Made by a program: the position numbers and the translations under genes. The notes beneath the pieces are model-generated. The model worked only from the letters and a program-made list of their open reading frames with translations, did no database searches and was not told where the DNA came from. Positions 46,276-53,989 of a DNA stretch of 64,000 nt are shown piece by piece (position 1 is the first letter of the stretch; every line of letters starts with the position of its first letter). The DNA is from a virus: the IMG/VR virus record IMGVR_UViG_3300044816_000098, positions 62,001 through 126,000 of that record, one strand, 5' to 3'.

Positions 46276-47103
46276 ATGAGGACGTGGCTGATCAAGCATC
46301 AGGTGGCGGCACTGCGGGTGTCGTTCGCCGCCGTGTTCGTACTGATGGTTCTGGCGGGTATGTACGTTTCTCGCCAGATCTCCGTCTTGTCCAGTCGCAC
46401 CAACCAGCAGGGTGAGGTGATCGTCCAGCTCTCTAGGAGCCTCGATACCTCGCGCAACCAGCTCACGGACCATGGGATCAAGCCCAAGGAGCCTCCGGCC
46501 AACCAGATCGTCCAGGGGGTTCAGGGTGCGCAGGGATCCCAGGGCCAGCCCGGCCAGAACGGTCTTCCCGGCGCTCCAGGCGTCCCGGGTACGAGCGCCA
46601 CCGGTAAGCCGGGGGCAACGGGCCCCAGCGGTCCGCCAGGCCCCTCGGGAGCATCGGGTAAGCCCGGAGTGGCCACGACCGGCGCTCCGGGCGTCCAGGG
46701 GGCTCCTGGAGTCGCGGGCAAGGATGGGGCGAACGGGGTCGACGGCAAGGATGGCGCCAAGGGCGCGGACGGTCAGAACGGAGCCCCGGGGCAGGCGGGC
46801 AAGGACGGAACCGACGGCAAAAACGGTTCTCCTCCCGCCGGTTGGACCTGGAAGGATGCTGCCGGGCAGAACTACACCTGCAACCCGGACGACCCCTTCG
46901 ACGTGGACCATCCCCACTACACCTGTGCGGCTGATGCCCCGGCGCCCAGCCCGAGCGATACGACTTCTCCTCCCGCAACGGCAATGGCTCGGAAGACCTC
47001 ATATGTCATACCGGCAGGGGATAATGGGCATAAGGACGGCGAGGGAACACCATTTCTCGCCGGTGCGTTCTTCGCTGTAGTCCCTGAGCGGAAGTACGTG
47101 TAG
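46276..47103 (+). CDS. membrane-anchored collagen-like protein, 275 aa
   Basis: ATG one base after the upstream stop. Residues 14-32 are a signal-anchor helix, 33-70 a coiled coil, and 78-185 a Gly-X-Y collagen-like repeat (GQPGQNGLPGAPGVPG, GPSGPPGPSGASG), then a short Cys-containing head domain (NYTCNPDDPF, HYTCAADA). It should form a trimeric rod on the outer face of the membrane. Finding it inside the lysis cassette is unusual; a spanin-like or wall-contacting role is possible but unproven. Confidence 0.75.
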   Translation: MRTWLIKHQVAALRVSFAAVFVLMVLAGMYVSRQISVLSSRTNQQGEVIVQLSRSLDTSRNQLTDHGIKPKEPPANQIVQGVQGAQGSQGQPGQNGLPGAPGVPGTSATGKPGATGPSGPPGPSGASGKPGVATTGAPGVQGAPGVAGKDGANGVDGKDGAKGADGQNGAPGQAGKDGTDGKNGSPPAGWTWKDAAGQNYTCNPDDPFDVDHPHYTCAADAPAPSPSDTTSPPATAMARKTSYVIPAGDNGHKDGEGTPFLAGAFFAVVPERKYV

Positions 47104-47122
47104 CGGCAAGTAGGAGGTCACC

Positions 47123-47404
47123 ATGACCCCTCAACCCACCCACCAGTCCCAGAACAATGTCCTGGTGTTCATGGTCGTAGCACTCTTCATGCTCACCATC
47201 GCTCTCACTGCTGTCTTCTACTTCAGCAGCAAAGATCGACTGGACACCATTCGGCAGAACCAGCAGAACGGCCAGCAGAGCAGCTCGGTTCAGCGTCAGG
47301 ACCTGACCAAGATCACCTGCTCCATGTGGCACACGATGATCACCTCGCCGAACGCACACCCGTCCGACGAGACCCGCAAGCAGATGGTGGCCCTCTGCGG
47401 CTGA
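47123..47404 (+). CDS. single-pass membrane protein, 93 aa
   Basis: ATG behind GTAGGAGG. Residues 13-33 are a transmembrane helix (VLVFMVVALFMLTIALTAVFYF); the outer part has two cysteines (ITCSMWH, VALCG) that may pair. Located directly before the endolysin; probably a second lysis-associated membrane protein. Confidence 0.72.
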   Translation: MTPQPTHQSQNNVLVFMVVALFMLTIALTAVFYFSSKDRLDTIRQNQQNGQQSSSVQRQDLTKITCSMWHTMITSPNAHPSDETRKQMVALCG

Positions 47405-47489
47405 CCGCTCCTGTCCGGACGTATGTACGGCCCCCGAAGGGGTGGAGACCGTTTCGTACGGTCCGGTCGCTACCCCGAGGAGTCGCTCC

Positions 47490-48377
47490 ATGCCCGATCT
47501 GTGGATGCCCGGCGCACAGAATGTCGACGTCGGGGACCACGCCCTGACCGACACGCAGTACTCCGCGAAGGCGATTGCCCACATCACGTGGGATAAGAAC
47601 GCCTCCGCCAACGCCCCGCAGGACCTGGTGTCCTTCGCCACCCTCACCGACTACTTCGGCCGGAACCCCGACGGCAAGGCCGTGGCTCCGCACATCCTCT
47701 GGGACCCGTTCCACGGGACCTTCGCGCAGTTCTACCCGGCCAACAGCCGCTCGAAGTCCGTGGCGGACAAGGCCGGTGGCACCAGGACCAACCGCGCGGG
47801 CAAGGTGGTCATCCAGGTCGAGTCGCTCTTCTTCCCGTACTGCCGGGTCGACGGCCACACCTACGCGCGTCTGGCCGACACTCCCTGCAAGGGCTGGGAC
47901 AAGCTCAACGCCTGGATCCGCTCCTGGGGTGTGGCCGATACCTGGCCCATGGGCCACCCGGTCAACTTCAACTCCAACCGCGACGAGGGCATCTGGGAGA
48001 CGCACGGCGGTTGGTACGCCCACGCCCAGGTCCCCGAGAATGATCACCAGGACCCCGGCTCCTGGCCGAACTTCATCTCGGCTCCCGCCAGCGGGGGTGG
48101 CACTCCCGCTCCGGTCTACCAGCCCTTCCCGGGCACCGCGACGTTCGTCGATGGGCACAGGTCCCCGATCATCGAGGCGATGCACAACCGCCTGGTGGCT
48201 GTGGGCTGTGGCCACTACACGAGCAACCTGAAGAAGGACGTCTGGGGCTCCGGCGACAAGAACTCGTACGCGGCGTGGCAGCGCTCCACGGCCGGTGGCG
48301 GTTACACCGGCTCGGCTGCCGACGGCATACCCGGCCCCGCTTCGTGGGGTCGGCTCCACGTCCCGAAGGTGGTCTGA
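47490..48377 (+). CDS. endolysin (amidase-type with peptidoglycan-binding domain)
   Basis: Lysis enzyme of 295 aa. The catalytic part, residues 1-200, has AIAHITWDKNASANAPQDL, VAPHILWDPFHGTFAQFYP and a second histidine-rich stretch (HGGWYAHAQVPENDHQDPG), consistent with a zinc N-acetylmuramoyl-L-alanine amidase of the kind seen in Streptomyces phages. Residues 215-290 resemble a peptidoglycan-binding domain (IIEAMHNRLVAVGCGHY, then AAWQRSTAGGGYTGSAADG). No signal peptide, so it needs the holin encoded immediately downstream. ATG 47490 after GAGGAG. Confidence 0.85.
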   Translation: MPDLWMPGAQNVDVGDHALTDTQYSAKAIAHITWDKNASANAPQDLVSFATLTDYFGRNPDGKAVAPHILWDPFHGTFAQFYPANSRSKSVADKAGGTRTNRAGKVVIQVESLFFPYCRVDGHTYARLADTPCKGWDKLNAWIRSWGVADTWPMGHPVNFNSNRDEGIWETHGGWYAHAQVPENDHQDPGSWPNFISAPASGGGTPAPVYQPFPGTATFVDGHRSPIIEAMHNRLVAVGCGHYTSNLKKDVWGSGDKNSYAAWQRSTAGGGYTGSAADGIPGPASWGRLHVPKVV

Positions 48378-48378
48378 C

Positions 48379-48690
48379 ATGCCCGATAGCCAGAACGTCG
48401 TCCTCAGTCTGGTCCGCACCTGGGTCCCGATCGTGGTCGGCTCCGTCGTCTCGTGGCTCGCCGGGCTCGGCCTGGACGTCAACACGGACGCCAAGGGCGC
48501 CATGACGGTCCTGATGACCGCGATCCTGATCGGCCTGTACTACACGGTCGTGCGCCTGCTGGAGAAGCAGTTCCCCTGGATCGGGATCCTGCTGGGGGCT
48601 CCGACCCAGCCGGTGTACTCCGCGCCGGTGACGACCTCCAACGGGGGAACGGCCGCCCCGATGTACCCGCCGGACCCTCCGGTCCTCTAA
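48379..48690 (+). CDS. holin
   Basis: 103-aa protein starting one base after the endolysin stop. Two hydrophobic helices at residues about 12-34 (WVPIVVGSVVSWLAGLGL) and 42-62 (MTVLMTAILIGLYYTVVRLL), then a Pro-rich cytoplasmic tail. Size, topology and adjacency to the endolysin support a holin that opens the membrane for endolysin release. Confidence 0.82.
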   Translation: MPDSQNVVLSLVRTWVPIVVGSVVSWLAGLGLDVNTDAKGAMTVLMTAILIGLYYTVVRLLEKQFPWIGILLGAPTQPVYSAPVTTSNGGTAAPMYPPDPPVL

Positions 48691-48703
48691 GGTCGGCCCT
48701 TCG

Positions 48704-48744
48704 AGAAGCCCCGTCTGTACCCGCCCGGCACAGACGGGGCTTCT
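48704..48744 (+). terminator. strong terminator after the lysis cassette
   Basis: AGAAGCCCCGTCTGT (48704-48718) pairs perfectly over 15 bp with 48730-48744; TGCTGT follows. Confidence 0.78.
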
Positions 48745-48747
48745 TGC

Positions 48748-48781
48748 TGTCCTCCCGGCCGGTAGGGCCCAGAAGAGGTGG
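48748..48781 (+). promoter_or_regulatory. late promoter candidate 5
   Basis: TGTC (48748-48751), 21 bases, AAGAGGTGG (48773-48781), immediately after the lysis terminator and 11 bases before the start at 48792. Confidence 0.75.
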
Positions 48782-48791
48782 AGGTGCGCCG

Positions 48792-50519
48792 ATGCTGAAG
48801 TACGCCAGCACGCAGGTCATGTCGAAGGTTCTCGCCCCGGTGGGCGTGAGCCGCCGTGAGCTGCGTCGGTTCGCGCACCGGCACCAGTTCCAGTACGAGG
48901 TGCGGCCGGGGTTCCTGTACGTCCGCTCGCGGGCGATCTCCAGTCGGTGCAACGACAACTTCGACGAGTTCCCCGCCGAGGAGCTGGAGAAGGCGTATGC
49001 CTCCTTCAAGGGCAAGCCGGTCTTCGTCAATCACGTGAACAACAACCACCACCGCGCTCGCGGCGTGATCATCGACGCCGCGCTCCACAAGGACTCGAAC
49101 CGCGACGGCAGTCGAGACTGGTGGATCGAGGTCCTTCAGGAAATCGACGCGGTCCGCTTTCCCCGGCTGGCGAAGGAAATCCTGGCGGGCAATATCGCCC
49201 GGACCTCCATGGGCTGCGATGTGTCCCATTCCATTTGCAGCGCGTGCGGGAACAAGGCCACCACTCCGGCCGAATACTGCGCGCACATTCCGGCCTCCAA
49301 GGGAATGAAGCTCTACCGGACGACTGCCTCCGGGCAGAAGGTCGGCGACATCATCCGGGAGACCTGCTTCGGGCTGAAGTTCTTCGAGAACTCGCTCCTG
49401 GTGGAACCCCCGGCGGACCCCACGGCGCATTTCACTGGTGTCGACGCCTCCGGCCTGGACAAGGCTGCGGCCCTCTCCCAGAAGGAAAGGGCCACCCCTG
49501 CCATGCCGAGCCATACCTTGCCGGACCATGCCGCGCCACGCCTAGCCGAGACCAGCCACGCGGTGAACCAGCAGCGTACCGCATCGGTTGACGCTGTCTC
49601 CAAACTGGCCTACGGCGAGACGAAGGCTCCGGAGGACGTCGACACCCTCCGCGAGGACTCGTGCCCCGTCTGCGGCGACCGCGACACCTATGACGGCGCG
49701 ACCTGTGCGGTCTGTGCATATGTTTCGCCGCCGAAAATCTTCCAGGACCCGGATCTCGAACTCGCCCGCCAGATGGACCTGAGGAAAGACATCTCGGAGT
49801 TCAACGGTCAGCCGGGCCAGCCCGTCGATCCGAACGCCCTGGATGCACAGGGCAATCCCATCCCCGGCGCCTCTCCCGAAGAGCAGGTCCCCGGTTCGCT
49901 CCCCGGTGAGGTTCAGGCCGAGGTGCAGACCGCTGACGGCTCCGAGGGTCAGATGCCGGGTCAGGACGGCCAGATGGCCCCGCAGCCGGGGGAACCGATT
50001 GACCCGGCCATGCTCGGACCTGACGGTCAGCCTCTTCAGCAGGGCCAGCAGATGATCGGCCCTGACGGGATGCCTCTTCCCCAGCAAGGGCAGCAGCCCA
50101 TGCTGGGTCCGGACGGTATGCCCATCGGACCCCAGCCGCTTCCTGCGGATGCGATGTCCGGTGACGGCCAGCCGTTCAACCCTGGCCCGAACGAGCCCCA
50201 GGGACCCGGTGGTCCGGAACAGCCTCTCGGACCCGAGGACCTGGACAGCGACGGTCAGGTGCCCAACCCGGAAGCCGGACAGGGTGTACCGGGCACTCCC
50301 GAGGACGGTGTCCCCGACCTCATGTGCCCCGCCTGCGGATTCACCGCCGACGCCACTCAGCCCGTCTCCGTCGACATGGACACGGCCAACCTCCCGGACG
50401 CGGGAGTGGCCACCCAGGACGGAGTAGCGGCCGGGGATGTCTGCCCGAACTGCGGCACGGGACTGTTGCTCAGCCCGGCTGAGGTCCAGGGCGAAGCCTC
50501 CGTTCCCGTCACCGTGTAG
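48792..50519 (+). CDS. prohead protease-like protein, 575 aa
   Basis: Predicted head maturation protease. Residues 70-135 contain FKGKPVFVNHVNNNHHRARG with the likely catalytic His, a beta region around WWIEVLQEIDAVRFPRL, and IARTSMGCDVSHSICSACGN with a candidate Ser. This spacing fits phage prohead serine proteases of the T4 gp21 type. A zinc cluster (CSACGN, EYCAHI) overlaps it. Residues 290-575 are a Pro/Gln/Gly-rich tail with two further CxxC ribbons, which could act as a scaffold. Located directly before the scaffold candidate and the capsid genes. Confidence 0.72.
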   Translation: MLKYASTQVMSKVLAPVGVSRRELRRFAHRHQFQYEVRPGFLYVRSRAISSRCNDNFDEFPAEELEKAYASFKGKPVFVNHVNNNHHRARGVIIDAALHKDSNRDGSRDWWIEVLQEIDAVRFPRLAKEILAGNIARTSMGCDVSHSICSACGNKATTPAEYCAHIPASKGMKLYRTTASGQKVGDIIRETCFGLKFFENSLLVEPPADPTAHFTGVDASGLDKAAALSQKERATPAMPSHTLPDHAAPRLAETSHAVNQQRTASVDAVSKLAYGETKAPEDVDTLREDSCPVCGDRDTYDGATCAVCAYVSPPKIFQDPDLELARQMDLRKDISEFNGQPGQPVDPNALDAQGNPIPGASPEEQVPGSLPGEVQAEVQTADGSEGQMPGQDGQMAPQPGEPIDPAMLGPDGQPLQQGQQMIGPDGMPLPQQGQQPMLGPDGMPIGPQPLPADAMSGDGQPFNPGPNEPQGPGGPEQPLGPEDLDSDGQVPNPEAGQGVPGTPEDGVPDLMCPACGFTADATQPVSVDMDTANLPDAGVATQDGVAAGDVCPNCGTGLLLSPAEVQGEASVPVTV

Positions 50520-50529
50520 GAGAGAAGCG

Positions 50530-50790
50530 ATGCCGATGCCCCCTGAAGAAGAGATGCAGAACGCACCGGTCATGGTGGATTTCACTCTCCGCCTGCACGG
50601 CCAGATGGTCCGTTGTCAGGGATACATCCCCCTGGCGGAGTGGACTGCTCTCGGGAATCACGAGGCCCAGTTCGAAGAGTTGAGACTCTCGATGGCGAAG
50701 TCGATGGGCGCGGTCCTCGATCAGGTGGAGCGGAGCAAGATGCTCCAGGACACCGAATCCTGTCCCGATCCGGCTCAGACCCCCGAATAG
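50530..50790 (+). CDS. hypothetical head-assembly protein, 86 aa
   Basis: ATG after AGGAGAGAAGC. A short beta segment (VMVDFTLRLHGQMVRCQG) followed by a helix (EELRLSMAKSMGAVLDQVER). Sits between the protease-like and scaffold candidates; role inferred from position only. Confidence 0.68.
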   Translation: MPMPPEEEMQNAPVMVDFTLRLHGQMVRCQGYIPLAEWTALGNHEAQFEELRLSMAKSMGAVLDQVERSKMLQDTESCPDPAQTPE

Positions 50791-50841
50791 TTGAAGACCA
50801 TCGCTCCCGGCCTGCCGCGAGCCCCAGAAGGAGTACCCAGT

Positions 50842-51738
50842 ATGGGAAACCGACCGCTCATGCAGGCTGTTGCGAACCAGCAGCGCACCCTCCAGTCCCT
50901 CGCGGCACGTAACGCGGTCCTGGAGCACGAGAACGCCGTACTCGGCCTCCAGCTCGCCTTCGTGGCCCGCATGGCGGGCGTCTCCAAGGAGATCGCGGCC
51001 ATCCGCACGCAGGCAGACATCGACAACCCGGCTCAGCCGGTCGAGAACCCCGCGAGCGAAGCCCCGGCGGAGACCACCCAGGAGGCGATGACTCCTGAGG
51101 CGTACGACGACCCGAACGCCATCGGCCAGACCCCGGGCGCGACCCAGGGTGTCCCCGCCGCCGCGACCGGTACCCCGATGGACCCGGGAGTCACTCTCCC
51201 GACCTCGCCGTACAACCAGCTCATGGACGTCTCCGCTCCGGTGGCCGGTACCGAGACCCACGTCCCGGACGAGCAGACCCGGATCGAGACCGATGTCCGT
51301 GTCGGCGACCCCATGAACCCCGAGACCGCGTACCCGCTGAACCCGGCCTTCGGGCCGACCCAGCAGCGCGGTACCACCCCGCCCAGCTCGGGTGAGATGA
51401 GCCAGACCGGTTCCCGCAACCGGACCATGGCCTCCATCCGCCTGGCCCGGCTCCAGATCGCGGCCGGTATCGCGGTGGGCGACGACCTCGCCATCGCGGC
51501 CGGTATCGAGTCCAACGCCGCGCTGACCGACGAGTCCATCCGGACTCAGATCGAGACGCTCGCGCAGGTCTCCCGGGTCGCTTCCCGCCAGCCCCGCCCG
51601 AACAACCTGGTACCTCGTGCGGCTGCGGGCAACGTCCGCCGTACCACCCCGTCGCTGGTGACTCAGCCCGCTCCGATCACCTCGGTGGCCGGTTCCGTGG
51701 GCGCAGTTGATGTCGACGCGGAGAGCCTGTTCGACTAG
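50842..51738 (+). CDS. probable scaffold or capsid assembly protein, 298 aa
   Basis: ATG 50842, eight bases after AAGGAG; an upstream TTG in frame was rejected. N-terminal coiled coil (QRTLQSLAARNAVLEHENAV), a long acidic, Pro/Thr-rich disordered middle and an alpha-helical C-terminal third (MASIRLARLQIAAGIAVGDD). Composition and position between the protease-like protein and the capsid match scaffolding proteins; no sequence family recognised. Confidence 0.7.
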   Translation: MGNRPLMQAVANQQRTLQSLAARNAVLEHENAVLGLQLAFVARMAGVSKEIAAIRTQADIDNPAQPVENPASEAPAETTQEAMTPEAYDDPNAIGQTPGATQGVPAAATGTPMDPGVTLPTSPYNQLMDVSAPVAGTETHVPDEQTRIETDVRVGDPMNPETAYPLNPAFGPTQQRGTTPPSSGEMSQTGSRNRTMASIRLARLQIAAGIAVGDDLAIAAGIESNAALTDESIRTQIETLAQVSRVASRQPRPNNLVPRAAAGNVRRTTPSLVTQPAPITSVAGSVGAVDVDAESLFD

Positions 51739-51755
51739 TACAGTCGACCGAAGAC

Positions 51756-51800
51756 AGCCCCGGACCTGGGAGTGGTGCAGGCCGGGGCTTCTTCGTTTTC
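51756..51800 (+). terminator. rho-independent terminator
   Basis: AGCCCCGG (51756-51763) pairs with CCGGGGCT (51782-51789) and is followed by TCTTCGTTTT. Separates the scaffold gene from the capsid operon. Confidence 0.72.
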
Positions 51801-51810
51801 CGGGCGATGC

Positions 51811-51845
51811 TGTCCAACTGACCTTGAGGCCCGGATAAGAGGTGA
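51811..51845 (+). promoter_or_regulatory. late promoter candidate 6 (capsid operon)
   Basis: TGTC (51811-51814), 22 bases, AAGAGGTGA (51837-51845). The only copy with 22 instead of 21 intervening bases; reading GATAAGAGG as the box would restore the pitch. Start codon 73 bases downstream, with an inverted repeat in between. Confidence 0.68.
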
Positions 51846-51855
51846 GGGAACCCGT

Positions 51856-51900
51856 CTCGCGTCGGACACGAGCAGACGGCCTAAATGTCCGATACGCGAG
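51856..51900 (+). repeat. inverted repeat in the capsid leader
   Basis: CTCGCGTCGGACA (51856-51868) and TGTCCGATACGCGAG (51886-51900) are complementary apart from a two-base bulge, around a 17-base loop. The resulting leader hairpin ends six bases before the SD AAGGAGG. It could stabilise the very abundant capsid mRNA or be an RNA or protein binding site. Confidence 0.65.
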
Positions 51901-51917
51901 ATTGAAGGAGGGAAAGT

Positions 51918-52427
51918 ATGCTTCGCACTCGTATGGCGACCAGCTACATCAAGCGGACGATCCGTCCGCTGTATGGCTGGACACAGTCCACGCCGAAGTC
52001 GTGCTTCCTGGACCCCGCCTGGGACCGGTCGGTGAACATCTGGCCCGGCATGGTCTTCATGAAGACCGCTGGCGAGAACGTCACCCTGCTCAACGGAACC
52101 GGTGTTCCGTACGGCCTGGGCGCCCTGTACGTCGGTGGCGACGGGATCGACGAGCCTCTCGACTCCGGCATCAACACCTTCGCCACCTGGGTCCTGGACC
52201 CGGACGCGGAGTTCGAGATCCTCGCCCCCGCCTTCGACACCACCCTCACCTGGGCTGAGGTCGGCGACGGCACCGAGACCCTGATCTACGGTCAGACCAC
52301 CGGTGCGAGCCGAGGCAAGCTGGTTGTGGCCGGTACCTCCGGTGCCTCCGCCCAGCCGGTCGCGCGTCTCCTGAAGGTCAACTCGCCGACGAAGATCACC
52401 ATCGGTGGCCTTCGGCAGAAGTACTAG
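51918..52427 (+). CDS. capsid accessory (decoration-type) protein, 169 aa
   Basis: ATG with GAAGGAGGG upstream. Beta-rich protein without cysteine clusters (NIWPGMVFMKTAGENVTLLN, ILAPAFDTTLTWAEVGDGTE). It is the gene directly before the major capsid protein in one operon, the usual place for head decoration or stabilisation proteins. Assignment rests on context and fold-like composition. Confidence 0.65.
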   Translation: MLRTRMATSYIKRTIRPLYGWTQSTPKSCFLDPAWDRSVNIWPGMVFMKTAGENVTLLNGTGVPYGLGALYVGGDGIDEPLDSGINTFATWVLDPDAEFEILAPAFDTTLTWAEVGDGTETLIYGQTTGASRGKLVVAGTSGASAQPVARLLKVNSPTKITIGGLRQKY

Positions 52428-52439
52428 GAGAGCCGACCA

Positions 52440-53426
52440 ATGACGCAGACCCTCGCGACAACCTCCGGCCTCCGTGGCCGCGTTGCCAAGAAGTCCGACG
52501 ACTACGTGTCGTCCATCGTCGCCCGTCGGGAGAGCGCTCAGCCGCTCACCCACGAGGCGAAGGTGCAGAAGATGGCGCTCATCCTCTCCGACGAGACCAG
52601 CGGCATCCGCCGTCTGGGTGTCGGCATGGTGGGTCCCATCCAGCTCAAGCTGCGCTACCAGGGCATCACCCGTAACGTCCTCGTCGAGGACCCGGTGACC
52701 CCGGGTACCCCCGTCGAATATGACGTCTGGGACGACTTGGGCCAGGCGTACATCATGTCCGGCACTGAGGGCGAAGTCCGTGTGACTCCGTTCGAGGGCA
52801 AGCGTGTTCCGGTGCGGTTCTTCCGCATCGCCTCTCGTCCGGCCATCCGTAAGGAGGACCTGTTCTACCTCCGCATCAACGCGGTGGAGCAGGCCCAGGA
52901 CGAGACCAAGCAGGCCATCCTCAAGCAGGAGGACAGCCGCCTGCTGGTCCTGCTCCAGGCCGGTCTGACGGACTACGCCACCCGCCCGGACCACACGGTC
53001 ACCCCGAACCACAACATCACCGAGGCGTCGGGCTACCTGACGCCGGGGTCGCTGTACAGCGCGGTCGCCATGACCGACATGCACGAACTCCAGTCTGCGC
53101 GGATCCTGATCAACCCGTTCGACTTCCGTGACATGTACCGCTGGGACATCAATCAGACCGGCTGGGCATTCAAGGACAGGATCGTCGCGGGCGAGACGAT
53201 CACCTCGTTCGGCGAGTTCCAGATCCAGCGGTCGATCATCGTCCCGCAGGGCAAGATCTTCCTCACCCCTGAGCCGAACTTCCTCGGCGTCTTCCCCGTG
53301 CTCTACTCGCTCGATGTCGAGGAGAACCACATGGTCGAGGCGTTCTGGAAGGGCTGGGTATTCGACGAGATGGTGTCCATGGCCATCCTGAACCCGCGCG
53401 GCATCGCCACCATCACCAAGGCGTAA
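52440..53426 (+). CDS. major capsid protein
   Basis: HK97-fold shell protein of 328 aa, ATG after TAGGAG. Features include an N-terminal arm, an E-loop-like region (VEYDVWDDLGQAYIMSGTEG), a long spine helix (EQAQDETKQAILKQEDSRLL) and a C-terminal P-domain with SARILINPFDFRDMYRW and GEFQIQRSIIVPQGKIFLT. No large N-terminal scaffold domain is fused, consistent with a separate scaffold gene upstream. It has a dedicated promoter and a very strong terminator. Confidence 0.88.
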   Translation: MTQTLATTSGLRGRVAKKSDDYVSSIVARRESAQPLTHEAKVQKMALILSDETSGIRRLGVGMVGPIQLKLRYQGITRNVLVEDPVTPGTPVEYDVWDDLGQAYIMSGTEGEVRVTPFEGKRVPVRFFRIASRPAIRKEDLFYLRINAVEQAQDETKQAILKQEDSRLLVLLQAGLTDYATRPDHTVTPNHNITEASGYLTPGSLYSAVAMTDMHELQSARILINPFDFRDMYRWDINQTGWAFKDRIVAGETITSFGEFQIQRSIIVPQGKIFLTPEPNFLGVFPVLYSLDVEENHMVEAFWKGWVFDEMVSMAILNPRGIATITKA

Positions 53427-53459
53427 GTTTCCGGTCTTCGGCCGGGAAGCAGGGAAAGC

Positions 53460-53491
53460 GAAGGGCCCCTCTCTCACCAGAGGGGCCCTTC
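53460..53491 (+). terminator. bidirectional terminator after the capsid gene
   Basis: GAAGGGCCCCTCT (53460-53472) pairs perfectly with 53479-53491 and is followed by GTCATTT. Lies between the capsid gene and the convergent minus-strand HTH gene, so it probably serves both. Confidence 0.8.
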
Positions 53492-53497
53492 GTCATT

Positions 53498-53683
53498 TCA
53501 GGTCCCGTTATCCCGTCTTTCCTCGTACGCCTTCACCTGGTCGCCCGTCCATATGGGCCCGCAGGCGAGTTCCTTGGGTGGGGTCAGGTTTTTCCGGGCA
53601 AGCTTCGCGGCACCCTGCCGGGTAATTCCCCAGCGAGCGGCCAGTTCGCCAACGCCGTACAGATCCAGCTCGTGTGCCTCCAT
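53498..53683 (-). CDS. small excisionase/MerR-type HTH protein, 61 aa
   Basis: Probable DNA-binding regulator encoded against the flow of late genes. YGVGELAARWGITRQGAAKL followed by a wing (ELACGPIWTGDQVKAYEERR) is a winged HTH of the excisionase/MerR kind. I use ATG 53683; an in-frame TTG at 53719 would extend it by 12 residues but falls inside an operator. Two TTGAC-N3-GTCAA palindromes lie just upstream (53707-53743), also covering the -35 box of a plus-strand promoter, so autoregulation and control of the gene at 53990 are likely. Confidence 0.75.
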   Translation of the reverse strand: MEAHELDLYGVGELAARWGITRQGAAKLARKNLTPPKELACGPIWTGDQVKAYEERRDNGT

Positions 53684-53706
53684 GCTGATCAGTGGACCAT
53701 CACCCC

Positions 53707-53743
53707 TTGACGCCGTCAACCGGAACGGGTTGACATCGTCAAC
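53707..53743. promoter_or_regulatory. twin palindromic operators
   Basis: TTGAC-GCC-GTCAA (53707-53719) and GTTGAC-ATC-GTCAAC (53729-53743) have centres 23 bp apart, about two helix turns. They lie between the divergent HTH gene and the gene at 53990. No other copy of this palindrome was noticed in the window, so it is distinct from the early-promoter operator. Confidence 0.75.
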
Positions 53744-53758
53744 GCCACCTGTCAGAGT
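53730..53758 (+). promoter_or_regulatory. sigma70-type promoter under operator control
   Basis: TTGACA (53730-53735), 17 bases, CAGAGT (53753-53758). The -35 box is inside the second twin operator, so a bound HTH protein would block it. It points toward the gene at 53990, which also has a late promoter candidate. Confidence 0.55.
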
Positions 53759-53891
53759 CTGGTCAGGCGGATGAGCGAGATTCGGGTTTCTGTTCCCCTA
53801 CGGAGATGTCCGGACTGCGCTCGCTCATCCGCCCGTTCAACCGAGATTCGCTGTTGGGTCGAACCTGGCCCGGAGGGACAGCATCTTGAAG

Positions 53892-53924
53892 GAAGCCCCC
53901 AGGGACCCTGACCCTGGGGGCTTC
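53892..53924 (+). terminator. terminator-like hairpin
   Basis: GAAGCCCCCAGGG (53892-53904) pairs perfectly with 53912-53924 and is followed by GTCCTGTT, which begins late promoter 7. It would stop transcripts from the operator-controlled promoter at 53730 unless antiterminated. Confidence 0.7.
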
Positions 53925-53928
53925 GTCC

Positions 53929-53962
53929 TGTTGGAGTGCCGATGACCCCTCGGAAGAGGTGG
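53929..53962 (+). promoter_or_regulatory. late promoter candidate 7
   Basis: TGTT (53929-53932), 21 bases, AAGAGGTGG (53954-53962); gene start at 53990. First box differs by one base from the consensus TGTC. Confidence 0.68.
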
Positions 53963-53989
53963 TAGAGCATTCCAGCGAAGGAGCATGTC

